Counted from the stretch's first letter, positions 9,941-19,701 are shown. The stretch is DNA of 64,000 nucleotides from an uncultured Pseudomonadales bacterium (GCA_943787675.1 CALSNK010000009.1:156946-220945), one strand, 5' to 3'. Program-made: numbers and translations. Notes: generated by a model not told the origin, from the letters alone.

Positions 9941-11537
9941 TTGACTGAAAATAATTCTGCACCTACAGATACCACGCCTGATACTTCTGATGCTGAGGTT
10001 GCTACTGCCGCTGAAGCTGCAGTAAATACAAAGGCTGAAGTTACGGTAGATACCAAGGCTGAAAATAGCACAGGCTGAAAAATCCTCTTCAAATCGTCGC
10101 AGCAGAGGTCGCGGTCGCGGCGGATCTAGCTGGGACCTTTCTCAATTTGAAGTTGCACCTGAGGAAGGGAAAGTCAGATTCCATGACTTTGATCTACCCC
10201 TGCCGCTTATGCGCGGCATTCAGGATACTGGGTTTAAATTTTGCACACCTATTCAGGGTGCCTCGTTGCCACATACCCTTAACGGTCACGATATCGTCGG
10301 TAAGGCACAGACAGGTACCGGCAAGACGGCTGCGTTTCTAATTAATATTATTACCGACCTGCTTAAGCACCCTATTGAGGGTGATCGCTATATGGGCGAG
10401 GCTCGATCGTTAATTTTGGCACCGACCCGTGAGTTGGCAATACAGATTGCTGATGATGCAGTAGCGCTTTTAAAGCACACCAAACTCAATGTGCACTGTT
10501 TAGTGGGCGGCATGGACTACGGTAAGCAGTTACAAAAAATGCAGAAAATGCACTGTGACATTTTGGTTGGAACGCCTGGCCGACTGTTGGATTTTGCCAA
10601 CAACCGCGACGTCTATCTGGATCAGGTAGAAGTGATGGTGATTGATGAAGCTGACCGTATGCTAGATATGGGCTTTATCCCACAGGTGCGACGTCTGGTT
10701 AATTTGACGCCAAAGCGTGAAGATCGCCAGACCCTGCTGTTCTCAGCAACCTTTACCCCAGAGATACTGCGCCTTTCAGGCACCTGGACTGACAAGCCGG
10801 TAACCGTAGAAATTGGTGCCGAGCGAGTGGCCACAGATACGGTAGAGCAAAAAGTCTATATCACGACCGCCAGTGAGAAGTTTGCCTTACTGCATAATAT
10901 TCTTGTCGGTGACGATGTGGACAGCGTAATGATTTTCGCTAACCGCCGAGACATCTGCCGAACCCTCCAAGAGAAACTCAATAAGAAAGGCTTTAAAGCC
11001 GGTTTGCTGTCTGGCGATGTACCCCAGAACCGACGTATGAAAACCTTAGAATCCTTTAAGAGCGGTGCGACCAAAGTGATGGTGGCAACCGATGTAGCGG
11101 GTCGGGGTATTCATGTTGACGGTGTAAGTCATGTGATTAACTACACCTTGCCGGAGGAGCCAGAGGACTACGTTCACCGTATTGGCCGCACTGGCCGTGC
11201 TGGCAGTACCGGCACATCCATTAGTTTCGCCTGTGAAGACGATGCATTTTTGCTCGAGCCAATCGAGAAGTTGCTGGATATGAAGCTGGCCTGCACCATG
11301 CCAGAAGAAAAGTTACTGCAACCGGTTCCTTCTAATTACAAGCCTGCAGCACGCAAGTTAAAAGTAGACGCTGCGCCCGAACAGAGCACAGAACAAAAAT
11401 CAGCACAAAAAGAAGAGCCAAAAGAAGACAAAAAGAAGAACAAAAAGAAGAACAAAAAGAAGAGCAAAGCCAAGAGAAGACTGTTAGCGAAGACTAGATG
11501 TCCGCTAGCAGTTTTTACACAACAGGCTCTAATCTAG
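9941..11537 (+). CDS. rhlB: DEAD-box RNA helicase, RhlB-like; frameshifted near both ends
   Basis: ATP-dependent RNA helicase; the closest match by eye is RhlB. Motifs in order: TPIQ (Q motif), [23 protein letters not shown] (VIDEADRM), [24 protein letters not shown]. The core is intact from 10209. Upstream, an A/E/T/K-rich N-terminus starting at TTG 9941 ([13 protein letters not shown]) joins the frame [20 protein letters not shown] only if one base is removed near 10064-10070. At the 3' end a 12-bp repeat encodes QKEE in one frame but KKNK in the current one, because one unit is a base short. With it restored the protein would end at 11497 (SQEKTVSED). The true end is therefore uncertain. 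In relatives RhlB partners RNase E. Confidence 0.8.
11406..11464 (+). repeat. 12-bp tandem repeat in the rhlB tail, one unit a base short
   Basis: Five copies of a CAAAAAGAAGAR unit. Units 1 and 3-5 are 12 bases long; unit 2 (11418-11428) is 11 bases. The short unit shifts the frame from an acidic Q-K-E-E tail to a basic K-rich tail. Confidence 0.85.
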
Positions 11538-11544
11538 AGCCTGT
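11522..11544. terminator. Bidirectional hairpin between rhlB and cysZ-like gene
   Basis: ACAGGCTCT (11522-11530) and AGAGCCTGT (11536-11544) form a perfect 9-bp stem with loop AATCT. It lies where the two convergent genes end and covers the last codons of the leftward gene. There is no long T run, so terminator strength is uncertain. Confidence 0.5.
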
Positions 11545-12287
11545 AATTGATTGCTCCTTATCCAAAGCAGTGTTCCACCAATAACCGTCGCTGGCAGCAA
11601 TAGCAGGTTAACGATTGGAATAGCGGACGCTGCCAATGCCGAAAACCCAAACCCCATCGACTGCCATCTCTGTGCTGCTGCACGCTGACGTAAGTCTCTA
11701 AAACCGACCTGATCAATATCTGCGCCATAATCTAAATACTGCAGTGCCAGTGACCAGGCTGCCCAGCTGCCCGCCACAATAGGCACCAGTAGGTTGGCCA
11801 GTGGGATAAAACTAATTGCCAGACAGAGTAGCCCCGCAGCAATGGCGCGTGGAATAAGATAACCCATGAGCTGGAGTTGTCGAACAAAGCTGCCCCAGGC
11901 AATTTCTAACATTGATTTAGGTTCTGAGATTGTTTGATCGTCGCTCATCATCAGTATGATTCTTTCCGCGATCAGTCCGTAAAACGGTGAGCCGATCAGG
12001 TTGGCAATCAGGGTAAAGGTGAAGGCGTAGACCACCAGCGCCAGCGCGGCAAAAAGACCCCAAATAATCCATACCAGCCAGTGCAACCAATCTGGCACCA
12101 GGTTGATAACACTGTCTAGCCAACCCACGAGCCATTGGGCTGCGAAGCCTGTGGCACCGGCAAACAGTACTATATTGATTAAAAGTGGGATTATCACCAG
12201 CCAGCGAATATCCCGATGCCAGAGTAACTTCAGGCCCTCAAGAATTAGGGCTGGGCTAGAAATAATAGAAGGCTGTTGTTTATGCAT
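11529..12287 (-). CDS. cysZ: CysZ-like (EI24 family) membrane protein
   Basis: Protein of 252 residues resembling CysZ, which in E. coli supports sulfate uptake for cysteine synthesis. It begins with a conserved amphipathic entry ([22 protein letters not shown]), has several membrane helices, and carries the family pattern [20 protein letters not shown]. It ends with a hydrophobic hairpin ([20 protein letters not shown]). Two serine acetyltransferase genes elsewhere in the window belong to the same pathway but are not adjacent. Confidence 0.85.
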   Translation of the reverse strand: MHKQQPSIISSPALILEGLKLLWHRDIRWLVIIPLLINIVLFAGATGFAAQWLVGWLDSVINLVPDWLHWLVWIIWGLFAALALVVYAFTFTLIANLIGSPFYGLIAERIILMMSDDQTISEPKSMLEIAWGSFVRQLQLMGYLIPRAIAAGLLCLAISFIPLANLLVPIVAGSWAAWSLALQYLDYGADIDQVGFRDLRQRAAAQRWQSMGFGFSALAASAIPIVNLLLLPATVIGGTLLWIRSNQLQALD

Positions 12288-12391
12288 GGTTTTTTAAATA
12301 TCCGTTCAATCAACTTTTACAATACCAAGAATAGCATCTATGCTTTTTAAAACATGCACTTTTAAAATCAGGCTTAGTTCAAGGAAAAAAT

Positions 12392-13117
12392 ATGGGTAAG
12401 GTCGTAAAAATAACATTGGTATTGCTGTTGGTACTGACTGTCGTGGTGGTAATGAATCTCGGTAGCGGCCTTAAAACCTTGGTTGAAACTCTGGGGCCAG
12501 AGATGACTCAGTCTCAGGTTAGTCTGGGCAAAGCCAAGATATCCCTGATGTCAGGCGAGGGCAGTTTTGAAGATCTAGTAATTGGTAATCCCGAAGGCTT
12601 TGATACCCAGCATGCTTTTTCACTGGGGGAGATCAGCTTTAAGCTGGATCCGGAGTCGGTGACTACAGATACCATTGTGGTGGAATCCCTGCGTATTCTG
12701 GCTCCGCAAATTATTATGGAGTCCGGCCGTGGCGGCAGCAATCTGGATCGCATTCAGGAAAACATCCAGTCCTATCTAGGTTCGAGCGCTCCAGCGACTG
12801 AGGCTGAAGAAGGCGCCAGCAAGAATATTGTTATCCGAGATCTGCTCATTAGTGATGCTCTGCTCGAATATGGTCTGCTGGGTTCGGCCACATTGGAGCT
12901 GCCATTACCTGAGCTGCACCTGACCAATATTGGCGAGGAGGGACAGGGGGTTTCTATTGCCGAGGCCAGCGCCAAAATAATTGCTGAGATTTCTAAGAGT
13001 GCATCCAAAGAAGCCCTCAAATCTGGGGCGCTTAAAGATGCGGGCAGTAAGCTGGAGGATCAGATAAAAGATAAAACCGACGATCTAAAAAGCCTATTCA
13101 AAGGGCTAAAAAAATAA
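12392..13117 (+). CDS. AsmA-like membrane-anchored periplasmic protein
   Basis: Protein of 241 residues. One N-terminal membrane helix (residues about 5-24, VVKITLVLLLVLTVVVVMNL) is followed by a beta-rich domain like the start of AsmA/DUF748 proteins (SLMSGEGSFEDLVIGNPEGF, FSLGEISFKLDPESV). It ends in a lysine-rich helix. Proteins of this shape face the periplasm and are linked to envelope lipid or protein transport, but no function is shown here. It converges on smpB, with 19 bases between stops. Confidence 0.6.
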   Translation: MGKVVKITLVLLLVLTVVVVMNLGSGLKTLVETLGPEMTQSQVSLGKAKISLMSGEGSFEDLVIGNPEGFDTQHAFSLGEISFKLDPESVTTDTIVVESLRILAPQIIMESGRGGSNLDRIQENIQSYLGSSAPATEAEEGASKNIVIRDLLISDALLEYGLLGSATLELPLPELHLTNIGEEGQGVSIAEASAKIIAEISKSASKEALKSGALKDAGSKLEDQIKDKTDDLKSLFKGLKK

Positions 13118-13136
13118 AAAGGGTAAGAATCGCGTT

Positions 13137-13610
13137 TTAGCTGTGGCGCATAATACGCGCCTTCTGGCGATCCCAATCCTTAGCCTTGTCGTCTTGGCGT
13201 TTGTCATAGGTGGCCTTGCCCTTAGCCAGAGCAATTTCGCACTTAATAAGATGGCCTTTCCAATACAGGGCTGTGCACACGCAGGTGTGGCCTTTTTGGT
13301 TAACCCCTTCCTCAAGCTTTTGCAGCTCGCGGTGATTGAGGAGTAACTTTCTAGTTCTCGTGGGGTCGGTGACAAAATGCGTAGAGGCCGATGGTAGGGG
13401 TGCGATATTGGTGCCTATCAAAAAGGCCTCGCCATTTTTCAAAAACACATAGGTATCCGTCAGGTTGACCCTGCCGTCACGTAAGCTTTTTACTTCCCAG
13501 CCCAATAGCGATATTCCCGCCTCAAATTTTTCTTCGAGGAAATAATCACGCTTCACCTTTTTATTTAAGGCGATGGTGGTGGATTGCTGTTTGGGTTTCT
13601 TTTTAGTCAT
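13137..13610 (-). CDS. smpB: SsrA-binding protein SmpB
   Basis: Binds tmRNA and delivers it to stalled ribosomes for trans-translation. It has 157 residues with the family signatures [35 protein letters not shown] and [20 protein letters not shown] near the C-terminus. No ssrA gene is visible in the window. Pseudomonas has smpB next to ratA; here the SNF transporter gene sits between them. Confidence 0.97.
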   Translation of the reverse strand: MTKKKPKQQSTTIALNKKVKRDYFLEEKFEAGISLLGWEVKSLRDGRVNLTDTYVFLKNGEAFLIGTNIAPLPSASTHFVTDPTRTRKLLLNHRELQKLEEGVNQKGHTCVCTALYWKGHLIKCEIALAKGKATYDKRQDDKAKDWDRQKARIMRHS

Positions 13611-13727
13611 AGCCCGCGATTATACGTTGGCCACGGCGATTGTCATGAAATATTACCAACCTTAATTAGATACTGTATTCAATAGGGGTTATGGGTACAA
13701 TTTGGCCATCAAAAACGGAGAGCACTT

Positions 13728-15101
13728 GTGGCAATACAACAAAAAGGAATGCATGGGGCCTGGGCCAGTCGATGGACCTTTATTATGGCCGCGACGGGTT
13801 CAGCTGTTGGCCTGGGTAATATGTGGAAGTTTCCCTATGTGGCAGGTAGCAATGGCGGTGGTGCCTTTGTCCTGGTCTACCTGGGCTGCATTCTGCTAAT
13901 CGGTGTGCCGGTCATGATGGCTGAGGTGTTGATTGGCCGACAGGGCCGTCAAAGCCCGGTCAACTCTATGCGCGATGTGGTTAACGAAAGCGGTGCTGAT
14001 TCCCGTTGGCGCCATGTTGGCTGGGTAGGTGTTGCGGCGGGTATGTTAATCCTGTCGTTTTACGCAGTGATTGCTGGCTGGGCACTGGCTTATATTTTTG
14101 AAGCGGCCTCTGGCGACTTAGTTGGCATCAACGGTGATACCGCAGGTGCAATATTTGGCAACCTGCTGGCAGATCCCGGTCGCCTGATTTTCTGGCAGTC
14201 AGTATTCATGTTGCTCTGTATCGGTGTAGTGGTGGGGGGCGTAAAAAAAGGGTTGGGTGTCGCGGTAGAAATACTCATGCCATTGCTGTTTATTATGCTG
14301 CTGCTACTGCTGGGCTTTAGTTTTTTTAAGGGAGATTTTGCGGCGGCGTGGAATTTCCTGTTTAACTTTAATGTTGAATTGCTGACTTGGCGCGGCGTGC
14401 TTGAAGCTATGGGCCAGGCATTCTTTACCCTGAGTATTGGTATGGGTGCGATTATGGCCTACGGCGCCTATATGCCCCAGAACGCGAATATAGGTAAAAC
14501 CGTTTTGATCGTGGCATTTTTTGATAGCCTGGTTGCGATTGTCTCTGGATTGATTATTTTCTCGATTGTTTTTGCTACCCCAGGAATCGAGCCCAGTGCC
14601 GGCCCCGGACTAATGTTTATCAGCCTTCCCATCGCTTTCGGCGGTATGCCCGGCGGCCTGTTAATTGGCTCGGCATTTTTTGTTCTGGTGTCTATTGCGG
14701 CCTGGAGTTCGGCTATTTCTCTGTTGGAACCCTGTGTTGCCTGGTTGATAGAGGCTAAGAACATGGGGCGTGTGCAGGCTAATCTGCTGCTGGCTGGCTT
14801 TGCCTGGCTGCTGGGTCTGGGTTCTGTGCTGTCATTTAATGTCTGGTCTCACATAAAGTTGGCTGGCTTTACCATTTTCGATTTCCTCGACTTCTTAACG
14901 GCCAATATTATGCTACCCCTGTCGGGGCTGTTGATCGCTCTGTTTGTTGGCTATGCAATGAAAAAGGAATTAATTGATACCCAGATGGTGGGCACATCGG
15001 CGAGGGTAATGAAACTGTGGCAAGTCACATTGCGATATATTGCACCTGTGGCGATCAGTGCGGTGTTTGTGATGGGCATTGTCGATAAATTTTTCTCCTA
15101 G
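13728..15101 (+). CDS. Sodium-dependent amino-acid transporter, SNF/NSS family
   Basis: Protein of 457 residues with about 11-12 membrane helices. The N-terminal NSS signature is clear (WTFIMAATGSAVGLGNMWKF, PYVAGSNGGGAFVLVYL), as are helix 6 (FFTLSIGMGAIMAYGAYMP) and helix 8 (SSAISLLEPCVAWLIE). It probably imports an amino acid with Na+, like bacterial MhsT or TnaT. GTG 13728 is chosen as start because GGAG lies 7 bases upstream. The substrate is not predictable. Confidence 0.92.
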   Translation: MAIQQKGMHGAWASRWTFIMAATGSAVGLGNMWKFPYVAGSNGGGAFVLVYLGCILLIGVPVMMAEVLIGRQGRQSPVNSMRDVVNESGADSRWRHVGWVGVAAGMLILSFYAVIAGWALAYIFEAASGDLVGINGDTAGAIFGNLLADPGRLIFWQSVFMLLCIGVVVGGVKKGLGVAVEILMPLLFIMLLLLLGFSFFKGDFAAAWNFLFNFNVELLTWRGVLEAMGQAFFTLSIGMGAIMAYGAYMPQNANIGKTVLIVAFFDSLVAIVSGLIIFSIVFATPGIEPSAGPGLMFISLPIAFGGMPGGLLIGSAFFVLVSIAAWSSAISLLEPCVAWLIEAKNMGRVQANLLLAGFAWLLGLGSVLSFNVWSHIKLAGFTIFDFLDFLTANIMLPLSGLLIALFVGYAMKKELIDTQMVGTSARVMKLWQVTLRYIAPVAISAVFVMGIVDKFFS

Positions 15102-15109
15102 GATTTGCT

Positions 15110-15574
15110 GTGACGACAATTAAGCGTTCAGCGCTGGTAATGCATCCGGCCAAGGCTATGTACTCATTAGTCAATGATGTATCGAGCTATCCAGAGTTTA
15201 TGGATGGCTGCCATGGGGTTGAAGTATTTGAGCGCAGTGGCAGTACAATGTTGGCTCGCCTCGACCTTAAGAAGGCGGGGGTGAAGCTTAGTTTGATGAC
15301 TAGAAATAATTTGCATGAAACTAACGCTGATGGGGTCGGCAGTATAGAGATGACGCTCGAGGATGGTCCGTTTAAAACCTTTCTTGGGGTCTGGACCTTT
15401 ACGCCTTTAACCGAGGAAGCCTCTAAGGTATCTTTGGATTTGGAATTTGAGTTTAAGAATAGAGGCCTGGGTCTGGCGGCCTCTAATCTTTTTTCAGGGG
15501 TGGCTAATAATTTAGTCGACTCTCTGTGCCAGCGCGCTGACAAAGTTTTTATGGAGGGTCATGATGGCCGATAG
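15110..15574 (+). CDS. ratA: RatA-family START-domain protein
   Basis: Protein of 154 residues of the polyketide cyclase / coenzyme Q-binding family (Coq10-like START fold). Family features include RSALVMHPAKAMYSLVNDVS, YPEFMDGCHGVEV and a C-terminal amphipathic helix (LVDSLCQRADKVF). E. coli RatA was reported as a ribosome-association toxin; a ubiquinone-binding role is favoured by its homology to Coq10. The start is GTG. It precedes rnfH, the standard order. Confidence 0.9.
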   Translation: MTTIKRSALVMHPAKAMYSLVNDVSSYPEFMDGCHGVEVFERSGSTMLARLDLKKAGVKLSLMTRNNLHETNADGVGSIEMTLEDGPFKTFLGVWTFTPLTEEASKVSLDLEFEFKNRGLGLAASNLFSGVANNLVDSLCQRADKVFMEGHDGR

Positions 15575-15617
15575 CACTGTTGAAGCTAGTGGCACTATTG
15601 AAGCTAGTAGCACTGAA
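15574..15617 (+). repeat. 18-bp tandem repeat at the ratA stop
   Basis: GCACTGTTGAAGCTAGTG (15574-15591) and GCACTATTGAAGCTAGTA (15592-15609) are tandem copies with two differences, followed by a partial third copy GCACTGAA. The array begins on the last base of the ratA stop codon and fills the gap before rnfH. Confidence 0.85.
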
Positions 15618-15630
15618 AACTAAGAGCAGC

Positions 15631-15943
15631 ATGATTACCGTTGAGGTGGCCTATGCGCTGCCGGAGAAGCAGACATTGTTATCACTGTCCGTGCCGGCAG
15701 GAACAACGGCCTTAGAGGCGGTAGAGCAGTCCGGAATATTGACGACATACCCGCAGATCGATGTAAATAGCGACAAGATGGGGGTATTTTCTCAGGTGTT
15801 TGGGTACAAAAGGCTTGGATGAGCCGGCTGCCTATAAGATGCGTGAGAGAGACCGTATTGAAATTTATCGGCCTCTTATTGCCGACCCCAAAGAAGTCAG
15901 GCGCCGCCGCGCGGAAGAGGCCAAGGCTAAAAAAGAAGCTTAA
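15631..15943 (+). CDS. rnfH: RnfH family protein, one frameshift
   Basis: Small ubiquitin-like-fold protein of about 103 residues; function poorly known. The N-terminal [20 protein letters not shown] is diagnostic. The reading frame breaks after VFG. Removing one G from the G3 run at 15802-15804 continues it as [20 protein letters not shown], then [20 protein letters not shown], the family's conserved end. The span is 1 modulo 3, consistent with one extra base. ATG 15631 is chosen; a TTG at 15580 would add residues encoded by the tandem repeat. Confidence 0.88.
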
Positions 15944-15980
15944 GGGAAGGCCTAGTCATAGGCTCTAAATTCGAGCACAT

Positions 15981-16006
15981 AAAAAGCAGGCTTAGGCCTG
16001 CTTTTT
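15981..16006. terminator. Bidirectional Rho-independent terminator, rnfH/bamE
   Basis: AAAAAGCAGGC (15981-15991) and GCCTGCTTTTT (15996-16006) form a perfect 11-bp stem with loop TTAG. The A and T runs let it work for both convergent genes. Confidence 0.93.
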
Positions 16007-16049
16007 AGTATTCTTCAGACGTCACTATCCAGCCAGATTTTGGCGCGCT

Positions 16050-16403
16050 TCAGCGCTCTTCAGGAACGGCCGCAGTAGGCAAGTAGTCCCCAGTCATTCG
16101 CGTCAGGTTGCCCTCGGCATCAAAGTAGATGGTTACCCGTTCTTCGGTGGTGACACCCTCTGGCGACAGGCGGCTATAGTAATAATCCCAGCGCTGCTGA
16201 TCGAAGGTATCTGCGATCAACGGTGTTCCCAGTACAAACTGAACCTGCGACTTGGTCATGCCCGGGAGCAGCTTATCAATCATTTCTTGATCAACAATAT
16301 TACCTTGCTTGATCTCAACTTTGTGCACGCTAGGAAACTTGACCCAGCTGCAGCCAGTGGTAAGTAGTGTAAAACTAATCAGTAAGGTAAGAACTATTCG
16401 CAT
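16050..16403 (-). CDS. bamE: Outer membrane assembly lipoprotein BamE
   Basis: Small lipoprotein (117 residues) of the BAM complex that folds outer-membrane beta-barrels. The signal peptide ends in lipobox LTTGC. The SmpA/OmlA domain has LLPGMTKSQVQFVLGTPLIA and QQRWDYYYSRL. GGAAG lies upstream of the ATG. It is divergent from fur with a 69-base shared gap, the same arrangement as omlA-fur in Pseudomonas. Confidence 0.96.
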   Translation of the reverse strand: MRIVLTLLISFTLLTTGCSWVKFPSVHKVEIKQGNIVDQEMIDKLLPGMTKSQVQFVLGTPLIADTFDQQRWDYYYSRLSPEGVTTEERVTIYFDAEGNLTRMTGDYLPTAAVPEER

Positions 16404-16472
16404 TGATGGCTTCCAGTTGGTTCCGCAAACGGTGATAATACCTAATGCACATCCTATAGAGAAGAGGTAACT

Positions 16473-16880
16473 ATGACTCCAGAAGATCAGGAGCTAAAAA
16501 AAGTCGGCCTAAAGGTCACATTACCCAGAATCAAGATTTTACAGATCCTTGAGAACTGCGCTGACCGGCATATGACTGCCGAGGATATCTATCAGGCGCT
16601 GCGTGATGCTGCGGAAGATGTGGGTATAGCAACGGTCTATAGAGTACTGACTCAGTTTGAGGCCGCCGGCCTTATTGAGCGACACAATTTTGACAATGGT
16701 CCCGCCGTTTATGAGCTTGATCGCGGCGAGCACCATGATCATATGGTCTGTACAGAAACAGGCGCTGTGATCGAATTTCACGATGCTGAGATTGAAAAAA
16801 TTCAAGAGCGCATTGCCACCCAAAATGGTTATCAGCTAGTGGGCCACAGTTTGGTTTTATACGTGAAGCCTAAAGATTGA
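16473..16880 (+). CDS. fur: Ferric uptake regulator
   Basis: Fe2+-sensing repressor of iron uptake genes, 135 residues. It has an N-terminal winged helix (VTLPRIKILQILEN, MTAEDIYQAL, GIATVYRVLTQFEAAGLIER) and the metal-binding segment HHDH at 87-90. It carries one cysteine at the usual CxxC site (C93, MVCTETG), as in Pseudomonas Fur, instead of the enteric pair. AGAGG precedes the ATG. I see no convincing Fur box in the bamE-fur gap. Confidence 0.96.
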   Translation: MTPEDQELKKVGLKVTLPRIKILQILENCADRHMTAEDIYQALRDAAEDVGIATVYRVLTQFEAAGLIERHNFDNGPAVYELDRGEHHDHMVCTETGAVIEFHDAEIEKIQERIATQNGYQLVGHSLVLYVKPKD

Positions 16881-16920
16881 GCACTGCATTAACCCTTAAA
16901 ATAATAAGAATAAAATTCTC

Positions 16921-18300
16921 ATGATTTCACTACAGCAACTCGAAGACTTCTTTAATGCCTGGGCCGATATGATGTGGAGCACGCCTCTGGTGATCCTGCT
17001 GGTTGGTGGGGGTGTGTTCTTTATGTTTTATTCCCGCTTTCAGCCCTATCGGTATTTCGGCCATGCGATTGATTTACTGCGGGGCAAATACAGCGACCCC
17101 AATGATCCGGGTTTTATTCCCCATTCTCAGGCGTTAGCCACCGCGCTCTCTGGCACTATTGGCCTGGGCAACATTGCCGGTGTGGCTATTGCCATTAGCA
17201 TTGGCGGTCCTGGTGCTGTGTTCTGGATGTGGGTCACTGCCATCGTGGGTGTAGCCACCAAATTTTATACGGCCTCGCTGTCGGTTATGTATCGCAAGAC
17301 AGATGCCGATGGTGTAGTCAATGGCGGCCCTATGTATGTGATTACTCAGGGAATGGGCCAACGCTGGTATCCACTGGCGGCCGTATTTGCTGTGGCTTGC
17401 TTGGTGGGGGCGCTGCCGCTTTTTCAGGCCAATCAATTTATTCAATTGCTCAGAGATGTGGTGGCTATTCCCGCTGGTTGGGCAACCCCTGAGGAGCATT
17501 TCACCTTTGATTTGGTGTCCAGTTCAATTGTAGCTGTGTTGGTGGCCATGGTTGTGGCGGGTCGAATTCAGCGCATCGGACGCCTGACCGTAAGATTAGT
17601 GCCTACCATGGTAGTCATGTATTTAATGATGACAGCCACGGTGCTGTACACCTACGCCTCAGAAATTCCGGCCATGTTATGGCTGATTGTCAGCGACGCA
17701 TTTACGGGTGAAGCCGCTGCAGGTGGCTCTATCGGCGCGGTTATTTTAATTGGTGTACGCCGAGGCGCCTTTAGTAATGAAGCGGGCATTGGTACCGAAT
17801 CTCTGGCCCATGGTGCGGCTAAAACAGTCGAGCCGATAAGAGAGGGTATTGTGGCGATGGTTGGGCCGGTTATTGATACCTTGGTGGTCTGTACCTGTAC
17901 CGCGCTGATTATTTTGCTAACCGGTGTCTGGGACAATGATTCTGGTCTTGCGGGTGTGACTATGACCGCACGCGCAATTGAGCAGGTATTCCCAGTGACG
18001 GGTATCTACCTATTATTGATTATGGTGGGCATGTTGAGTTTCAGTACCATGGTTACCATGTGGTTCTATGGTGTGAAGTGCATGGGCTTCTTGATTGGGG
18101 TTGAGCGCCAATACTATTATTCGCCCATCTACCTGGGCCTGCTGGTTGTGGGAGCGGTAGTCTCTATGGATATCGTCAATGGTTTGATACTGGCGTCCTA
18201 TGCCACCATGGCAATACCGACCATGATTTCGGCGCTGTATCTGGCACCGAAAGTGAATGTGGCAGCGAAGGCTTACTTTGCGGAACTTAAGTCTAAGTAA
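16921..18300 (+). CDS. Alanine/glycine:cation symporter (AGCS), copy 1
   Basis: Protein of 459 residues with about 11 membrane helices. AGCS signatures include ALATALSGTIGLGNIAGVA, GGPGAVFWMWVTAIVGVATK, GGPMYVITQGMGQRW and RRGAFSNEAGIGTESLAHG. It probably imports alanine or glycine with Na+. A second family member lies at 60939; the two are clearly divergent, not a recent duplication. The gene starts 40 bases after fur and could be cotranscribed with it. Confidence 0.93.
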   Translation: MISLQQLEDFFNAWADMMWSTPLVILLVGGGVFFMFYSRFQPYRYFGHAIDLLRGKYSDPNDPGFIPHSQALATALSGTIGLGNIAGVAIAISIGGPGAVFWMWVTAIVGVATKFYTASLSVMYRKTDADGVVNGGPMYVITQGMGQRWYPLAAVFAVACLVGALPLFQANQFIQLLRDVVAIPAGWATPEEHFTFDLVSSSIVAVLVAMVVAGRIQRIGRLTVRLVPTMVVMYLMMTATVLYTYASEIPAMLWLIVSDAFTGEAAAGGSIGAVILIGVRRGAFSNEAGIGTESLAHGAAKTVEPIREGIVAMVGPVIDTLVVCTCTALIILLTGVWDNDSGLAGVTMTARAIEQVFPVTGIYLLLIMVGMLSFSTMVTMWFYGVKCMGFLIGVERQYYYSPIYLGLLVVGAVVSMDIVNGLILASYATMAIPTMISALYLAPKVNVAAKAYFAELKSK

Positions 18301-18321
18301 GGCTGCTGCCGAGTGCTCTAG

Positions 18322-18388
18322 TAGAGTGCTCGGCTTATTAGATAGCTCGGCTTGCTAGAGAGCTCGGCTCAGTAGAGAACTCGGCAGC
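18322..18388 (+). repeat. Four copies of a 17-bp tandem repeat between AGCS and gpx
   Basis: Units begin at 18322, 18339, 18356 and 18373 with consensus TAGAGAGCTCGGCTYAB. The 5' flank (18308-18320, GCCGAGTGCTCTA) is the near inverse of unit 1, so the first unit also forms a hairpin. The array occupies the gap between two convergent genes and may serve as, or replace, a terminator. Confidence 0.85.
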
Positions 18389-18405
18389 TAAAAAACAGCT
18401 AGCGG

Positions 18406-18885
18406 CTAAAGCAGCTTTTCAATATCTTTGCCGATGTCTGCAGGCTTGCTGATGCTGCCAAATCGCTTAACCACGTTGCCTTCACGGTCGACTAAAAACT
18501 TGGTGAAGTTCCACTTGATACCATCGGTAATAACGCCGCCGGCCTGTTGGGTCAGGTAGGTATACAGTGGATGTCTGTTGGGGCCATTGACGTCAATTTT
18601 TCCCATCACGGGAAAGCTCAAGCCGTAGTTCATCTGACAAAACTCCTGGACCTCCGCATTGCTGCCAGGCTCCTGCTTGCCAAACTGATTGCAGGGCATG
18701 GCAATAACCACCAGACCGCTCTCGCTGTGTTTTTCATGCAGTGCCTGTAATCCCTCGTACTGGGGCGTAAAGCCACATTTACTGGCCGTGTTAACAATCA
18801 GCAGTACTTTGCCACGGTAGTCTTCAAGAGATTTTTCATCGCCCTTACTGGTGGGTACGCTGAGGTCGTAAATTGATGCAGTCAT
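18406..18885 (-). CDS. Glutathione/thioredoxin peroxidase
   Basis: Protein of 159 residues of the GPX family, reducing peroxides with thiols. The active-site cysteine is Cys37 in VNTASKCGFTPQYEGL. The other family motifs are VVIAMPCNQFGKQEPG and the tryptophan segment KWNFTKFLVD. A Cys rather than selenocysteine form, as in E. coli BtuE. It lies directly downstream of panB, where Pseudomonas has panC. Confidence 0.94.
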   Translation of the reverse strand: MTASIYDLSVPTSKGDEKSLEDYRGKVLLIVNTASKCGFTPQYEGLQALHEKHSESGLVVIAMPCNQFGKQEPGSNAEVQEFCQMNYGLSFPVMGKIDVNGPNRHPLYTYLTQQAGGVITDGIKWNFTKFLVDREGNVVKRFGSISKPADIGKDIEKLL

Positions 18886-18909
18886 AGTTATTCTTCTTAT
18901 TTTAAAGGG

Positions 18910-19701
18910 TTACTTAAAGCAGTGTTCTGTTGCGGGAAAGCTGCCATCACGAACGGCATTGCCGTAGGCGGTAATGGCATCCTGAATGCTTGATGAGGTC
19001 TCAAGAAAGTTGCGCGAAAATCGTGGTAGGCGCTGGGAAATACCCAGCATATCGTGGAGTACCAACACCTGAGCGTCGGTGTCTGGTCCGGCACCAATAC
19101 CGATCACCGGTATGGTTAATGCCTGTGATAGTTCACGGCCAAGAGACGAGGGTACGCATTCCACCACCATTAAATCGGCACCGGCTTCTTCAAGTATCTT
19201 AGCTTCAGCGATCATCTGCGCTGCGGCCTCTTCTTCTTTACCCTGCACCTTATAGCCGCCGAGTTTATGCACGGACTGTGGGGTTAGACCCACATGCCCA
19301 CAGACGGGAATACCCCGCTCGCTGAGCATGTAAACGCTTTCCGCCAGCCATTCGCCACCTTCTAACTTAACCATCTGAGCACCGGCCTGCATCAGTATCG
19401 CGGCATTATCCATAGCCTGGCTTTCGGTGGCATAAGACATAAAGGGCATATCTGTCACCAGCAGGGTACGACTGTTGCCACGCTTTACGGCGGCGGTGTG
19501 GTAGGCCATTTCGTCGACAGTGACAGGGATGGTGCTGTCACGTCCCTGAATAACATTGCCCAGAGAATCACCGACCAAGGTAACTTCTATGGCGGCGGTT
19601 TCGATGAGTCGCGAAAAGGTGTAATCGTAGGCAGTGATAACGGCAAATTTTTCAGCGGCCGCCTTCATGGCATTCAAACTGCTAATGGTGGTGGTTTTCA
19701 T
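18910..19701 (-). CDS. panB: 3-methyl-2-oxobutanoate hydroxymethyltransferase
   Basis: First dedicated step of pantothenate (coenzyme A) synthesis: adds a hydroxymethyl group from methylene-THF to ketoisovalerate. It has 263 residues. Motifs include [36 protein letters not shown] (metal-binding aspartate), [19 protein letters not shown] and [17 protein letters not shown]. panC does not follow it; gpx does, so panC must be elsewhere. folK upstream belongs to folate synthesis, which supplies the one-carbon donor. Confidence 0.97.
   Translation of the reverse strand: MKTTTISSLNAMKAAAEKFAVITAYDYTFSRLIETAAIEVTLVGDSLGNVIQGRDSTIPVTVDEMAYHTAAVKRGNSRTLLVTDMPFMSYATESQAMDNAAILMQAGAQMVKLEGGEWLAESVYMLSERGIPVCGHVGLTPQSVHKLGGYKVQGKEEEAAAQMIAEAKILEEAGADLMVVECVPSSLGRELSQALTIPVIGIGAGPDTDAQVLVLHDMLGISQRLPRFSRNFLETSSSIQDAITAYGNAVRDGSFPATEHCFK

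Noticed and set aside
16404..16472. Fur box in the bamE-fur gap
   Set aside because: AT-rich segments are present but no 19-bp dyad like the Fur consensus can be aligned convincingly.
18322..18388. CRISPR-like array
   Set aside because: The units are contiguous 17-bp tandem copies without spacers.
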